Assembly: GCF_001591545.1 (NCBI RefSeq) | Contig: NZ_BCVC01000014.1 | Coordinates: 1-35,634 of the forward strand | Length of the DNA stretch: 35,634 nucleotides | Direction: 5' to 3' | Source: Lederbergia lenta NBRC 16444 | GTDB taxonomy: Bacteria; Bacillota; Bacilli; Bacillales; Bacillaceae_C | Shown here: positions 15,314 to 23,962 of the stretch, piece by piece | Layout: each line of letters starts with the position of its first letter | Position numbering within the stretch: the first letter of the stretch is position 1 | Made by a program: the position numbers and the translations under genes | Notes under the pieces: generated by a model | What the model was told of the DNA's origin: nothing | Database searches by the model: none | Seen by the model: only the letters and a program-made list of their open reading frames with translations

Positions 15314-16435
15314 ATGGAAAAATTCATTATTATTGGAGCGGGAATTCTTGGCGCCTCTACAGCGTATCACTTGGCAAAGTCAGGAGCGGACGTAACTGTC
15401 ATAGATCGAAAAGATCAAGGACAGGCAACTGATGCGGCGGCGGGAATTGTATGTCCTTGGGTATCGCAAAGACGCAATAAGGCTTGGTACAAGCTTGCGA
15501 AAAATGGTGCTTGTTTTTATCCAGGGCTAATTAGAGAGCTTGAAAATGAAGGGGAGAAGAATACTGGCTATGCACGCGTTGGTGCAATCAGTCTTCATAC
15601 CGAATCCAAAAAACTGCTCGATATGGAAAAAAGGGCATTGTCACGAAAAGATGATGCCCCGGAGATAGGAGAAATTCAAGTTCTCACTCCATCGGAAACG
15701 AGGTCTTTATTTCCCCCACTTGCGGAGGAATATGGATCTGTTCATATCAGCGGTGCAGCTCGCGTGGACGGGCGGGCACTCCGTGATAGCTTGCTGAGAT
15801 CAGCAAAACGACATGGCGCTACTATTATTAATGATGATGCAAGTCTCATATGCAGCGGCAACAGAGTCACAGAGGTAAAGACTTCTCTTGAAAGTTACTC
15901 TGCAAATACAGTGATCATTACGAGTGGTGCCTGGGCACATCAACTTCTTCAACCAATGGGCATTAATTTTCAAGTTAGTTTTCAAAAAGCGCAAATTGTC
16001 CACTTACAATTAGCGGAAATAAGTACAAATGAGTGGCCAGTTGTAATGCCTCAGGGCAATCAGTATATTGTGCCATTTGACAACGGGAAAATTGTTATAG
16101 GAGCTACACACGAGGATAATACAGGCTACGACATACGTCAGACAGTAGGGGGAATGCAAGAAATATTTCAAAAAGCTTTGCATGTTGCACCGGGTCTTTC
16201 AGATGGCACATACCTAGAAACAAGAGTTGGCTTTAGGCCTTTCACACCTGGTTTTCTGCCTGTTATCGGTCCGCTTCCAAACTATGAAAACATCTTGGTC
16301 GCCAATGGATTAGGCGCTTCTGGGCTTACTATGGGGCCTTATTTAGGTTCAGGGCTTGCTAAGTTAGCAAGAAGAGAAAATATCGATATAGATTTAAATG
16401 ATTATGATGTCGCGGCAGCAATCCAAAGTTTTTAG
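15314..16435 (+). CDS. FAD-dependent oxidoreductase (DadA/glycine-oxidase-like)
   Basis: 373 residues. The N-terminal dinucleotide-binding motif is FIIIGAGILGASTAYHLA, followed by VTVIDRKDQGQATDAAAGI as in DAO-family enzymes. The C-terminal ETRVGFRPFTPGFLPVIGPL and LVANGLGASGLTMGPYLG segments are typical of D-amino-acid dehydrogenase/glycine oxidase relatives. It would oxidise an amine or amino acid with FAD. The ATG at 15314 has AAGGGTG about seven bases upstream; earlier in-frame ATGs lack a ribosome site. It is monocistronic, with its own terminator. A functional link to its neighbours is not evident. Confidence 0.9.
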   Translation: MEKFIIIGAGILGASTAYHLAKSGADVTVIDRKDQGQATDAAAGIVCPWVSQRRNKAWYKLAKNGACFYPGLIRELENEGEKNTGYARVGAISLHTESKKLLDMEKRALSRKDDAPEIGEIQVLTPSETRSLFPPLAEEYGSVHISGAARVDGRALRDSLLRSAKRHGATIINDDASLICSGNRVTEVKTSLESYSANTVIITSGAWAHQLLQPMGINFQVSFQKAQIVHLQLAEISTNEWPVVMPQGNQYIVPFDNGKIVIGATHEDNTGYDIRQTVGGMQEIFQKALHVAPGLSDGTYLETRVGFRPFTPGFLPVIGPLPNYENILVANGLGASGLTMGPYLGSGLAKLARRENIDIDLNDYDVAAAIQSF

Positions 16436-16447
16436 ATTCTATGGAGG

Positions 16448-16498
16448 CCTCTTAAATATTTTCTTCTTTAAGGGAAAAACTATTTAAGAGGATTTTTT
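16448..16498 (+). terminator. Intrinsic terminator of the FAD oxidoreductase gene
   Basis: CCTCTTAAATA (16448-16458) pairs with TATTTAAGAGG (16481-16491), then A and six T. The loop is 22 bases long. Confidence 0.87.
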
Positions 16499-16656
16499 AC
16501 TGTATATGATCATGTTTTTTCATTTCCAATGCTATTAAGTGAATTCGCATATATACATATTACAAATTTACTTTAACCTTTATAAGAAAACTAAATCTTG
16601 CCAATTCATATACTTTATCATTATATGAAAATAATGTCATTTTTTTGTTGTGGAAA

Positions 16657-16684
16657 TTGTTTTTAATAGGTATATTGGTATAGT
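16657..16684 (+). promoter_or_regulatory. Sigma-A-like promoter of the riboswitch-MCP unit
   Basis: TTGTTT (16657-16662), a 16-base spacer and TATAGT (16679-16684). The transcript would begin near 16691, just before the riboswitch aptamer. Confidence 0.5.
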
Positions 16685-16705
16685 GTGGTAAAAAAGTCAC
16701 TGATA

Positions 16706-16794
16706 AAACTGGATAAAGGTAAAACCATTGAAAAATGGTGACACAAAACTATAGGGGCTAACATGTACAATACATCACGCCAGCCAGTTGCCTA
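16706..16794 (+). promoter_or_regulatory. c-di-GMP-I (GEMM) riboswitch aptamer
   Basis: The order of conserved elements fits the GEMM-I fold. P1 is AACTGG (16707-16712) with CCAGTT (16784-16789). It is followed by AAAGGTAAA, a hairpin ACCATT/AATGGT with a GAAAA-type loop (16724-16739), GACACAAA (GACGCAAA in the consensus), then GGGGCTAAC. A second hairpin ATGTA/TACAT (16763-16775) and the closing CGCCAGCCAGTTGCC complete it. Position 20 of the reference aptamer appears to be G, favouring c-di-GMP over cGAMP, by eye only. It lies between a promoter and a chemoreceptor gene, a frequent context for this riboswitch. Confidence 0.85.
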
Positions 16795-16858
16795 GATTAT
16801 GTCCTGGTTTCTTACGTGGAGACATAGGCAACCCTATTGTGGGTTGTCTATTTTATTT
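16787..16858 (+). terminator. Riboswitch expression platform: terminator with competing antiterminator
   Basis: GGCAACCC (16827-16834 region) pairs with GGGTTGTC (16841-16848), followed by TATTTTATTT, making a terminator. The same GGCAAC can instead pair, as TAGGCAAC (16825-16832), with GTTGCCTA (16787-16794), which overlaps the 3' side of aptamer P1. Ligand-stabilised P1 would remove the antiterminator and allow termination. The layout therefore predicts an OFF switch: high c-di-GMP lowers chemoreceptor expression. Confidence 0.7.
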
Positions 16859-16894
16859 GTGCAAAATCTTAACAGAACTTTAGGGGGATAGATC

Positions 16895-18646
16895 GTGAAG
16901 CAGCAAAATTCAAGAAATCTGTCAATAAGCACGAAATTAGTCACTGTTATGGTAAGTATTTTATTATTATTTGGGTTAGTAACTATGGGCCTTTCGTATT
17001 ATATCGTAAAACAGAGTAATTTAAAAGATATGGATGAATCATTGCATGACAAAGGAATGATATTGGCTCAGACGATAGATAAGGATCAATTGGTATCTAT
17101 ATTAGAGCATCCGAGCGGTGATAATCCTGATGCAATTGAATTAACAAAGGAAATGGATGCTGTAAATGATAGCTCAGATATTATTACCAATCTATTTTTA
17201 ATTACAATGGATGGTGAAAGTATCCATGCGCCAGCACTTTCATCAAGCATTTTAGATTTTGGTGCGGAATACAACCAAGACATGGTTGAAATGGGCCTTT
17301 CCCCAGATTTTCTCGCTAAAATTAAAGAGGTATTTGAAACTGGAAAATCCGCAGCTACAGAGATATACAGTGATGAGTTTGGAAGTTATAAAACTGGATT
17401 GACTCCAATATTGGATAATTCAGGTAAGATACTTGCACTTTATGCAATGGACTATGATGTTTCAATGGTAACTGCGAAAGCAATGTCAGAATCTATGTCG
17501 ATTCTCTTGGTTACTGTCCTATTCTTAATCGGCTCTTCAGTCGCTGTTTATTTATTATTAAAAAGACAACTTACACCAATACAAGCACTTTCCTCTCTTT
17601 CTAAAAGGGTAGCAAAAGGTGAATTGGAAATGGACCCATTACCTGTGAAATCAAATGATGAAATTGGTCTTCTTACACGTAATTTCAATGTAATGATTGA
17701 AAATTTAAGATCTATTATTAAAAGTGCAACAAATGTTTCTTCTCAAGTATCGAATAGTTCTACGATATTGTCATCTAATATGCAGGAAGTAGCGGATTCT
17801 ACTAATCACGTTGTTGCTTCTATGCAAGAAGTGGCAAGTGGAGCAGATTTGCAAGCGGAAAAAGCCAATCAAAGTACAAAGGTAATTGAGGAAATGAGTA
17901 TTGGTATCCAGCGTGTTGCCATGTCGGCAAATCAGATTACGGAGTCATCATTGACTGCCTCCAAAGAAGCAGAAAAAGGAAATGATTCAACTCGTAGATC
18001 TGTCGAGCAAATGAATTCAATTAGTAAGGCTGTTAATCAATCAGCCACTTTAGTAAAACTACTTGGGGAACGCTCAGAAAAAATTGAAGAAATTGTGGAC
18101 ATTATTACCGGAATAGCTTCCCAGACGAACTTACTTGCTTTGAATGCTGCCATTGAAGCGGCCCGGGCAGGAGAAGCCGGTAGTGGATTTGCAGTAGTAG
18201 CAGAAGAGGTACGAAAACTTGCTGAACAGTCAGAAGGATCCGCGCGCCAAATATCTGCGCTTATCTCTCAAATACAAAGTGATACGGGAGAATCTGTGAA
18301 TATGATGATTCATGCGGTAGAAGAAGTGGATAATGGATTAATTGTTGTAAATGAAACAGAACAATCATTTGGACATATTCTCACATCGATTCACCAAGTG
18401 GCCGATCAAATTCAAGATCTGTCGGCAGTATTTGAGGAAATGTCAGCTGGTACGGTAGAAGTGACGGACTCTGTTCAGCAAATGGAGATGATTTCTAATA
18501 GTTCAAGAGACAATACAAGAGCAGTGGCAGAAGCGTCCGTTTCTCAGCTGAATTCAGTAAATCAAATTTCTGATGAAGCGCAAGTCTTGAATGATTTATC
18601 AGATGAATTAATGCATGTTGTTAATAAATTTAAAGTACAGGAATGA
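16895..18646 (+). CDS. Methyl-accepting chemotaxis protein
   Basis: 583 residues from a GTG start eight bases after TAGGGGG. TM1 lies at about 13-36, an extracellular sensor region at about 37-198, TM2 at about 200-222 and HAMP to about 275 ([20 protein letters not shown]). A long coiled-coil signalling domain fills the rest. The conserved hairpin tip, about residues 397-446, includes [20 protein letters not shown] and [16 protein letters not shown]. It signals to CheA/CheW at the membrane. The ligand is unknown. The upstream c-di-GMP riboswitch ties its expression to the motile/sessile decision. No chemotaxis genes lie nearby. Confidence 0.95.
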   Translation: MKQQNSRNLSISTKLVTVMVSILLLFGLVTMGLSYYIVKQSNLKDMDESLHDKGMILAQTIDKDQLVSILEHPSGDNPDAIELTKEMDAVNDSSDIITNLFLITMDGESIHAPALSSSILDFGAEYNQDMVEMGLSPDFLAKIKEVFETGKSAATEIYSDEFGSYKTGLTPILDNSGKILALYAMDYDVSMVTAKAMSESMSILLVTVLFLIGSSVAVYLLLKRQLTPIQALSSLSKRVAKGELEMDPLPVKSNDEIGLLTRNFNVMIENLRSIIKSATNVSSQVSNSSTILSSNMQEVADSTNHVVASMQEVASGADLQAEKANQSTKVIEEMSIGIQRVAMSANQITESSLTASKEAEKGNDSTRRSVEQMNSISKAVNQSATLVKLLGERSEKIEEIVDIITGIASQTNLLALNAAIEAARAGEAGSGFAVVAEEVRKLAEQSEGSARQISALISQIQSDTGESVNMMIHAVEEVDNGLIVVNETEQSFGHILTSIHQVADQIQDLSAVFEEMSAGTVEVTDSVQQMEMISNSSRDNTRAVAEASVSQLNSVNQISDEAQVLNDLSDELMHVVNKFKVQE

Positions 18647-18650
18647 GATA

Positions 18651-18695
18651 AAGTATTCACTGAAAGATAATTTGTTTTCAGTGAATACTTATTTT
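18651..18695 (+). terminator. Intrinsic terminator of the chemoreceptor gene
   Basis: AAGTATTCACTGAAA (18651-18665) pairs perfectly over 15 bases with TTTCAGTGAATACTT (18676-18690), followed by ATTTT. It separates the chemoreceptor from the NRPS transcript, which must therefore start in 18696-18750, where TATTAA at 18718 is a possible -10 box. Confidence 0.88.
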
Positions 18696-18767
18696 CGATG
18701 TACTAGCGAATACCATGTATTAAATGCTTTTGCACTTGTATTAAGAAATTGTAGGAGGTTGAGAGAT

Positions 18768-21700
18768 TTGTTTGTTAATGCAGGAGAAGAAATAGTTTTA
18801 GATAAATCGTATTGGATGAAGAAAGTAGCGGAGCCTCTTCCATCTGCAGTATTGCCAACGGATTATCAACAGGGAACAGGTAAAGAGTTTATGGAGGGAA
18901 CTATCATTCATCCAATAAAGCAAGAATTACTGTTACCATTATATGACTTTTCTATTAAGCAAGACACAGATCCTAATGTTGTTTTGTTAGCTTCATATAT
19001 TTTGTGGGTGTATTTTAGTACAAATGAAGAAGATATTTTAATTGGAAATGCAATGAAGGAAAGTGAAGGCATTACCCCCATTCGCATTGATTTTCAAAAA
19101 AATCGAACAGTAAATAGCTTATTAAGTTATTTACAGGAGCAATTGGAAGAGAATAGAAAGCATGAAGTACTCTCACCAATCACTTTTGATAAGTTTCCAA
19201 ATTGGCAAACTGTTTTTCAAATTGATCAATCAATAGATGTTAAGACAGAGCTCGCTTGGCGTATTCAGTTTGAAGAAAATCGAATGGTTAGTAACATTTC
19301 ATACAATCAAAATCTATTCAAAAAGGAATCTATTAAAAGGTTTATTGGACAATATGAAAAAATCATAGAAACAATTATTCAGGAAGATCCACAATTACCT
19401 TTTGACCGCATTCAAATGCTGACAGATGAGGAATGGACATTATACCAGCAATTAAATGAGACAGACGCCCCGTATGCAAAAGAGAAAACAATCTCACAAG
19501 TTTTTTATGAAACTGCAAAGAAGTTTGCGGGTAATATTGCTCTATCTTCGTTTGAAGGTCAAATGACTTATCGTGAGCTAAATGAACGTTCAAACGAAAT
19601 TGCTCATATGTTGATATCCAATGGAATGAAAAAAGGTGATTATGCAGCAATAGTGATGGAGCGTAGTATGGAAACAGTGATGAGCTTGCTAGGTATCCTT
19701 AAAGCTGGTGGAGTATATATTCCAATTGATCCATCTTATCCAAAAGAGCGGTGCCGTTATCTCCTAAATGATACAGGAGCACCTTTTATTTTAACAAAGC
19801 ATGAACACAGACCTTTACTTTCTAACTTGTTGGATAATGATGATAAGCGGATGGTATTCGAAATGAACCATATGGAAAAGGAGTTTTCGAAAGAGGATGT
19901 TCATGTTGAATGTCATCCCTCTGATTTAGCATATATCATTTATACTTCTGGTTCTACTGGAAAGCCAAAGGGGACGATGCTTAGGCATGATTCCGTTATC
20001 AATTTAATCACTGATCATCAAAGGATTTATCAATCAACGGAACAAGATGTTTACACTCAATTCATCTCCTATAGCTTTGACCCCTCTGTAACGGAAACAT
20101 TTACTGCATTCTTTTCCGGAGCTAGATTATATATGTTATCTAGCGCGGAGCGGGTATCTATTGAGGAATTCGCCGCTGCGATTAAGCGTGAAAAGGCTAC
20201 AGCTACAACAGTACCGAATGCATTTTTTAATCAACTTGCCACACATTTACCAAAAGAAAGAAAGGAAGCATTGAAAACACTTAAATTTCTTTCGGTAGGT
20301 GGAGAAGCCCTGATGTATCCTATTGTCCAAAAGTGGCAGCAAAAATTTGGGACAAACATCGAAATTATCAATGTATATGGGCCGACAGAATGTACTGTAT
20401 TATCTACGTATCATAAAGTACAAAACAATGTAGAGGAAAGTCAATCAAGCATCCCGATTGGAAGGCCGATTGCAAATTATGAAGCGTATATCGTGAATAA
20501 ACATAATCTGCTTTGTCCAATCAATGTCCCAGGTGAGCTATGTATTGCTGGCGCTGGCTTGGCTTCGGGTTATTTAAACAGACCGGAAAATACGGCAGAA
20601 GCATTTGTACCTCATTTATTCTCAGTAGAGCCCCATAAAATGATGTATCGAACAGGTGACTTAGTTCGATTATTGCCAAGTGGTTCGATTGAGTTTGTTG
20701 GCCGTAAGGATTCGCAAATCAAAGTTAGGGGATTTCGAATTGAGATTGGAGAAATTGAAGCTGTATTAGCAAATGAATCTCGTATTCAAGAGGTTGTTAT
20801 TCTTGCGAAAAAAATGGTAGATGGAAGCAATAGCTTGTTTGCTTACTACACAGTAAGTGGGGATATGCACATAAGGGAAGAGGAAATCAGAGAGTACCTT
20901 GTTGATAATCTACCAGAGTATATGGTTCCTGACCACTTTTTTCAGTTAGATGAAATGCCATTGTCCCCCACTGGGAAAATTAACCGTAAGCAATTAGCAG
21001 CAATTGAAAAAGCACCTGAAACAGATACATATGTTGCCCCGGAAAATGAAAATCAGCAAATTCTAGCTGACGCTTGGCAAAAGTCACTGGGTATCCCGTG
21101 TGTCGGCATTCGCGATAATTTCTTCCATATAGGTGGCCATTCTTTAAAAGTGCTGGAAATATTAGTTCAAGTAAAAAGGCATTTTCCATTTTTGAAAATA
21201 CAAGATTTCTTCGAGCATCATACCATTGAAGAATTGGATGCATATATAAGTCAATACCAACCAGTTCAATCAGAAGCGCCAATCTCAAAAAAAGGTTTTA
21301 TTTTAAAGGACCTAATGGAGCCGAGCATTTTACCTAATACAAGTACAATCCAGTCCCGACCAATGCATACAGTATTCTTAACAGGTGCAACAGGTTATTT
21401 AGGTAGTCATGTTTTATATGAAATATTGAAAAGAACAAGCGCTCATGTGTACTGCCTTATCCGGAAAAACTCACATGCCTCTATTGATGCTAAATTGGAG
21501 GACAGTATGCACTTTTATTTCGGTGAAAGCATAATGGAAATGATTAAAGAACGAGTAACCGTTATCCAAGGAGACCTAGGTGAAGAGAGGCTTGGTTTAT
21601 CTAGTATAGATCGGAGTATGCTCGCGGAGAAAATCGATGCAATTATTCATTGTGGTGCGGATGTTAGGCATTTTGGCGATGCCTCTCATTTTAACAATGT

Positions 21701-22493
21701 AAATATAGAAGGCACTAAGTATTTGCTTGAACTTGCTAAATATAAAGAAGGTGTGCATTTTCACCATGTTTCAACAATTGGTATTCCGGAAGAGCTTGCT
21801 ACAAGTCAGTGGGAGTATTATCTAGAAAAAGGTGACTTTGATTACGAGGTTCCACTTGAAAATGTGTATAACCAAAGCAAGCTAGAGGCTGAAAACATTG
21901 TTAGGAAAGCTGTAGAGGATCTTCCTGTTACTATATATCGAGTAGGAAATTTAACATGCCATTCTGAAAATGGAAAATTTCAACGTAATATGGACGATAA
22001 TGCTTTTTATCGAATGATCAAGTCGATGCTTCATTTGAGAAAGACGCCGAAGGCAAACTGGCATATAGATTTTACTCCAATAAATTATGCTAGCCAAGCA
22101 CTCGTTGCAATAGCTAGCAAGCCAAAATCTAACGGTCATATATTACATTTGTGTAATCCTGAGACGCTTACTTATACTCGCTTTATTGACGTATTGCAAG
22201 CACTTGGTTATGAGTTAGAGACAGTAGAGTCAGAGGAATATGAAGATTGGTTATTGAATGGGGAGCATGCATCGGAAACATCGGAATATTTATCATTAGC
22301 CATTGCCCAGCTTGAAGGAGACGGAGCTGGTGATTCTGAGTTTATTTTTAACAGTAAAAAAGCACAGGAGTTTTTGAAGAGTGCAGATGTAAAATGTGCA
22401 AAACCCAATCAAGCTTATATTGAAAAATTAATTAAATACGGAATAAAGGCAGGATATTTACCAGAACGGACTAAAAAAGATGTTGCCGAATAA
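18768..22493 (+). CDS. Single-module NRPS with truncated C domain, adenylation, carrier and thioester-reductase domains
   Basis: 1241 residues from the TTG at 18768, nine bases after AGGAGG. Residues 1-230 resemble only the C-terminal part of a condensation domain (LDKSYWMKKVAEPLPSAVLP); no HHxxxDG motif is present. The A domain (about 240-745) shows YTSGSTGKPKG near 391, NVYGPTECTV, YRTGDLVR, GRKDSQIKVRGFRIE near 645 and PTGKINRKQL. The carrier domain (about 755-825) has FFHIGGHSLK with the phosphopantetheine serine near 790. The R domain (about 867-1241) has VFLTGATGYLGSH and the YNQSK catalytic pair near 1033. It would activate one acid, load it, and release it as an aldehyde or alcohol using NAD(P)H. 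The next gene supplies the carrier-activating transferase. Confidence 0.93.
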   Translation: MFVNAGEEIVLDKSYWMKKVAEPLPSAVLPTDYQQGTGKEFMEGTIIHPIKQELLLPLYDFSIKQDTDPNVVLLASYILWVYFSTNEEDILIGNAMKESEGITPIRIDFQKNRTVNSLLSYLQEQLEENRKHEVLSPITFDKFPNWQTVFQIDQSIDVKTELAWRIQFEENRMVSNISYNQNLFKKESIKRFIGQYEKIIETIIQEDPQLPFDRIQMLTDEEWTLYQQLNETDAPYAKEKTISQVFYETAKKFAGNIALSSFEGQMTYRELNERSNEIAHMLISNGMKKGDYAAIVMERSMETVMSLLGILKAGGVYIPIDPSYPKERCRYLLNDTGAPFILTKHEHRPLLSNLLDNDDKRMVFEMNHMEKEFSKEDVHVECHPSDLAYIIYTSGSTGKPKGTMLRHDSVINLITDHQRIYQSTEQDVYTQFISYSFDPSVTETFTAFFSGARLYMLSSAERVSIEEFAAAIKREKATATTVPNAFFNQLATHLPKERKEALKTLKFLSVGGEALMYPIVQKWQQKFGTNIEIINVYGPTECTVLSTYHKVQNNVEESQSSIPIGRPIANYEAYIVNKHNLLCPINVPGELCIAGAGLASGYLNRPENTAEAFVPHLFSVEPHKMMYRTGDLVRLLPSGSIEFVGRKDSQIKVRGFRIEIGEIEAVLANESRIQEVVILAKKMVDGSNSLFAYYTVSGDMHIREEEIREYLVDNLPEYMVPDHFFQLDEMPLSPTGKINRKQLAAIEKAPETDTYVAPENENQQILADAWQKSLGIPCVGIRDNFFHIGGHSLKVLEILVQVKRHFPFLKIQDFFEHHTIEELDAYISQYQPVQSEAPISKKGFILKDLMEPSILPNTSTIQSRPMHTVFLTGATGYLGSHVLYEILKRTSAHVYCLIRKNSHASIDAKLEDSMHFYFGESIMEMIKERVTVIQGDLGEERLGLSSIDRSMLAEKIDAIIHCGADVRHFGDASHFNNVNIEGTKYLLELAKYKEGVHFHHVSTIGIPEELATSQWEYYLEKGDFDYEVPLENVYNQSKLEAENIVRKAVEDLPVTIYRVGNLTCHSENGKFQRNMDDNAFYRMIKSMLHLRKTPKANWHIDFTPINYASQALVAIASKPKSNGHILHLCNPETLTYTRFIDVLQALGYELETVESEEYEDWLLNGEHASETSEYLSLAIAQLEGDGAGDSEFIFNSKKAQEFLKSADVKCAKPNQAYIEKLIKYGIKAGYLPERTKKDVAE

Positions 22494-23157
22494 ACAATCA
22501 ACGGGACTGCGAATATTCGCAGTCCATATTGGTCATCAATTATCACATCAAGAGTGGGATAAGTTTATCTTAAGTATTCCGGTTGAAGATCGAATTAGGA
22601 TTGAGAACTATAAAAGCTGGATGGATAGACAACGGACTTTGCTCGGGACGGCTTTAGTGAAATGGAGCATCCAAAAGTTGGCGATTGTGAAACAGGGGTT
22701 TCGGACGGTGCGTGATGAAAACGGGCGGCCATATATTGATGGTAACTACAGCTGGCAAGGTGATTTTAATCTTTCTCATTCTGGTGAATGGATTGTTGTT
22801 GTCTTTGCTGAAAAGGGAAAAGTAGGCATTGATGTCGAAAGAATAGGTCCATTGAATGAAGCCGTTATGGAATATGCTTTGACGCAAGCTGAATGGAATA
22901 TAGTGAGTAGACTGAAAGATGAAGACAAAACAACACAGTTTTATGAGATATGGACAAAGAAAGAAGCAATGTACAAGACAGGGTTATTTCCGAGTGCAAT
23001 ACCTAAATCATTAGATACTTTTCAAATGAAAGGTCTATACACACATTTATTCTACATAGATCCTTCCCATCCAGTTTCAGTCTGTTGGGATCAAGAGAAG
23101 CTTACTTGTGAAATAGTTATTTTAGATAGGGAAGAGCTAATCTTATATCCGAAATAA
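22480..23157 (+). CDS. Sfp-type 4'-phosphopantetheinyl transferase
   Basis: 225 residues, the normal size of Sfp-like enzymes. The conserved motifs are present: FNLSHSGEWIVVVFA, then GIDVERIGPL with the magnesium-binding Asp and Glu, and EIWTKKEAMYKTG with the WxxKEA signature. It transfers phosphopantetheine from CoA to the carrier-protein serine. The start overlaps the end of the NRPS gene by 14 bases without a strong ribosome site, so translation is probably coupled. That linkage marks it as the dedicated activator of the upstream synthetase. Confidence 0.94.
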   Translation: MLPNKQSTGLRIFAVHIGHQLSHQEWDKFILSIPVEDRIRIENYKSWMDRQRTLLGTALVKWSIQKLAIVKQGFRTVRDENGRPYIDGNYSWQGDFNLSHSGEWIVVVFAEKGKVGIDVERIGPLNEAVMEYALTQAEWNIVSRLKDEDKTTQFYEIWTKKEAMYKTGLFPSAIPKSLDTFQMKGLYTHLFYIDPSHPVSVCWDQEKLTCEIVILDREELILYPK

Positions 23158-23232
23158 TCTTTTTCCTAAGGGCGTATACACATTATTTCACCAACATATA
23201 TTTAATAGTGAAAATATACGAGGGGGGATAAT

Positions 23233-23607
23233 ATGGGGCAAAGATTAATTAAGATTTCCATCGTTTATTTTTTGATTGGTATTTGCTTTGGATTATATAT
23301 GTCCATATTTCATGTGTTCAATTTAGCTACCGTGCATGTCCATATTAATTTACTTGGCTGGATGTCTCTTTCTATTGCTGGTATTCTATATATTTTATTC
23401 CCACATCTTACACAGACATCAGTTGCAAAAGCCCACTTTTGGCTTCACAATATTGGTTTGCCAATGATGATGATCAGTATTGCCTTAGCTATTTTGGATG
23501 TTAATTCTGTATTCTTTCCATTAGCTACAATTGGTGGTGCAGTTACTGTCATTGGCATCTTTTGTTTCGGTTATAATATATTGAAAAATATAGGGGAAAA
23601 AGCATAA
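23233..23607 (+). CDS. Small four-helix membrane protein related to heme-copper oxidase subunit I segments
   Basis: 124 residues with four hydrophobic segments, preceded by GAGGGGGG about six bases before the ATG. The HVHINLLGWMSLSIAGILY segment resembles the histidine-bearing helix of cbb3/NO-reductase-type subunit I proteins, and HFWLHNIGLPMMM adds another histidine. It is much too short to be an oxidase subunit. Similar short proteins in Bacillaceae are often labelled cytochrome-c oxidase, without evidence of activity that I know. It follows the transferase by 75 bases and ends at a terminator, so it may belong to the NRPS transcript. Confidence 0.75.
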   Translation: MGQRLIKISIVYFLIGICFGLYMSIFHVFNLATVHVHINLLGWMSLSIAGILYILFPHLTQTSVAKAHFWLHNIGLPMMMISIALAILDVNSVFFPLATIGGAVTVIGIFCFGYNILKNIGEKA

Positions 23608-23623
23608 TAAGATAGATATAAAG

Positions 23624-23661
23624 GGTACCTCGTCTATTTTAAGAGTGAGGTGCCTTTTTTT
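23624..23661 (+). terminator. Intrinsic terminator of the NRPS locus
   Basis: GGTACCTC (23624-23631) pairs with GAGGTGCC (23647-23654), with one G-U pair, and seven T follow. Confidence 0.88.
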
Positions 23662-23782
23662 ATGTAAGGGTCGTGCGCCAACTATGAAGAGGGTTATGAA
23701 AAAGGAAATATATGATCTGAACTAAAAGGTATTAAAATCCACCGCAGTTTTTTAAAGAGTGTTAATTTTCAAACAAAGTGTT

Positions 23783-23831
23783 GAATGCTCATTCCGTTAC
23801 AGCTATAATGTTACTCAAAACGATTCGATGA
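23783..23831 (+). promoter_or_regulatory. Promoter with overlapping LacI-type operator, operon 23963-27752
   Basis: TTGAAT (23783-23788), exactly 17 bases, perfect TATAAT (23806-23811), then TCAAAACGATTCGATG (23817-23832). The operator core AAACG(A/T)TTCGAT and its place right after the -10 box match the site at 11198-11207. The rest of the leader up to 23962 and the 120 bases before 23783 contain nothing else I can support. Confidence 0.72.
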
Positions 23832-23962
23832 ATATCGGTGTTTCCTGAATAATTAAGATACTAAAAAGGAATTCTTGATCTCTATTCTAGAAATAATAAA
23901 AGTTCTGTAATGTAAACTTAAGCATATATAAGGAACAAGACTTCAAGAATAAGGGTGATTTT

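Noticed and set aside
18615-18767. In-frame upstream extension of the NRPS to 18615
   Set aside because: It overlaps the end of the chemoreceptor gene and its terminator hairpin, reads as non-coding sequence, and the TTG at 18768 has AGGAGG at normal distance.
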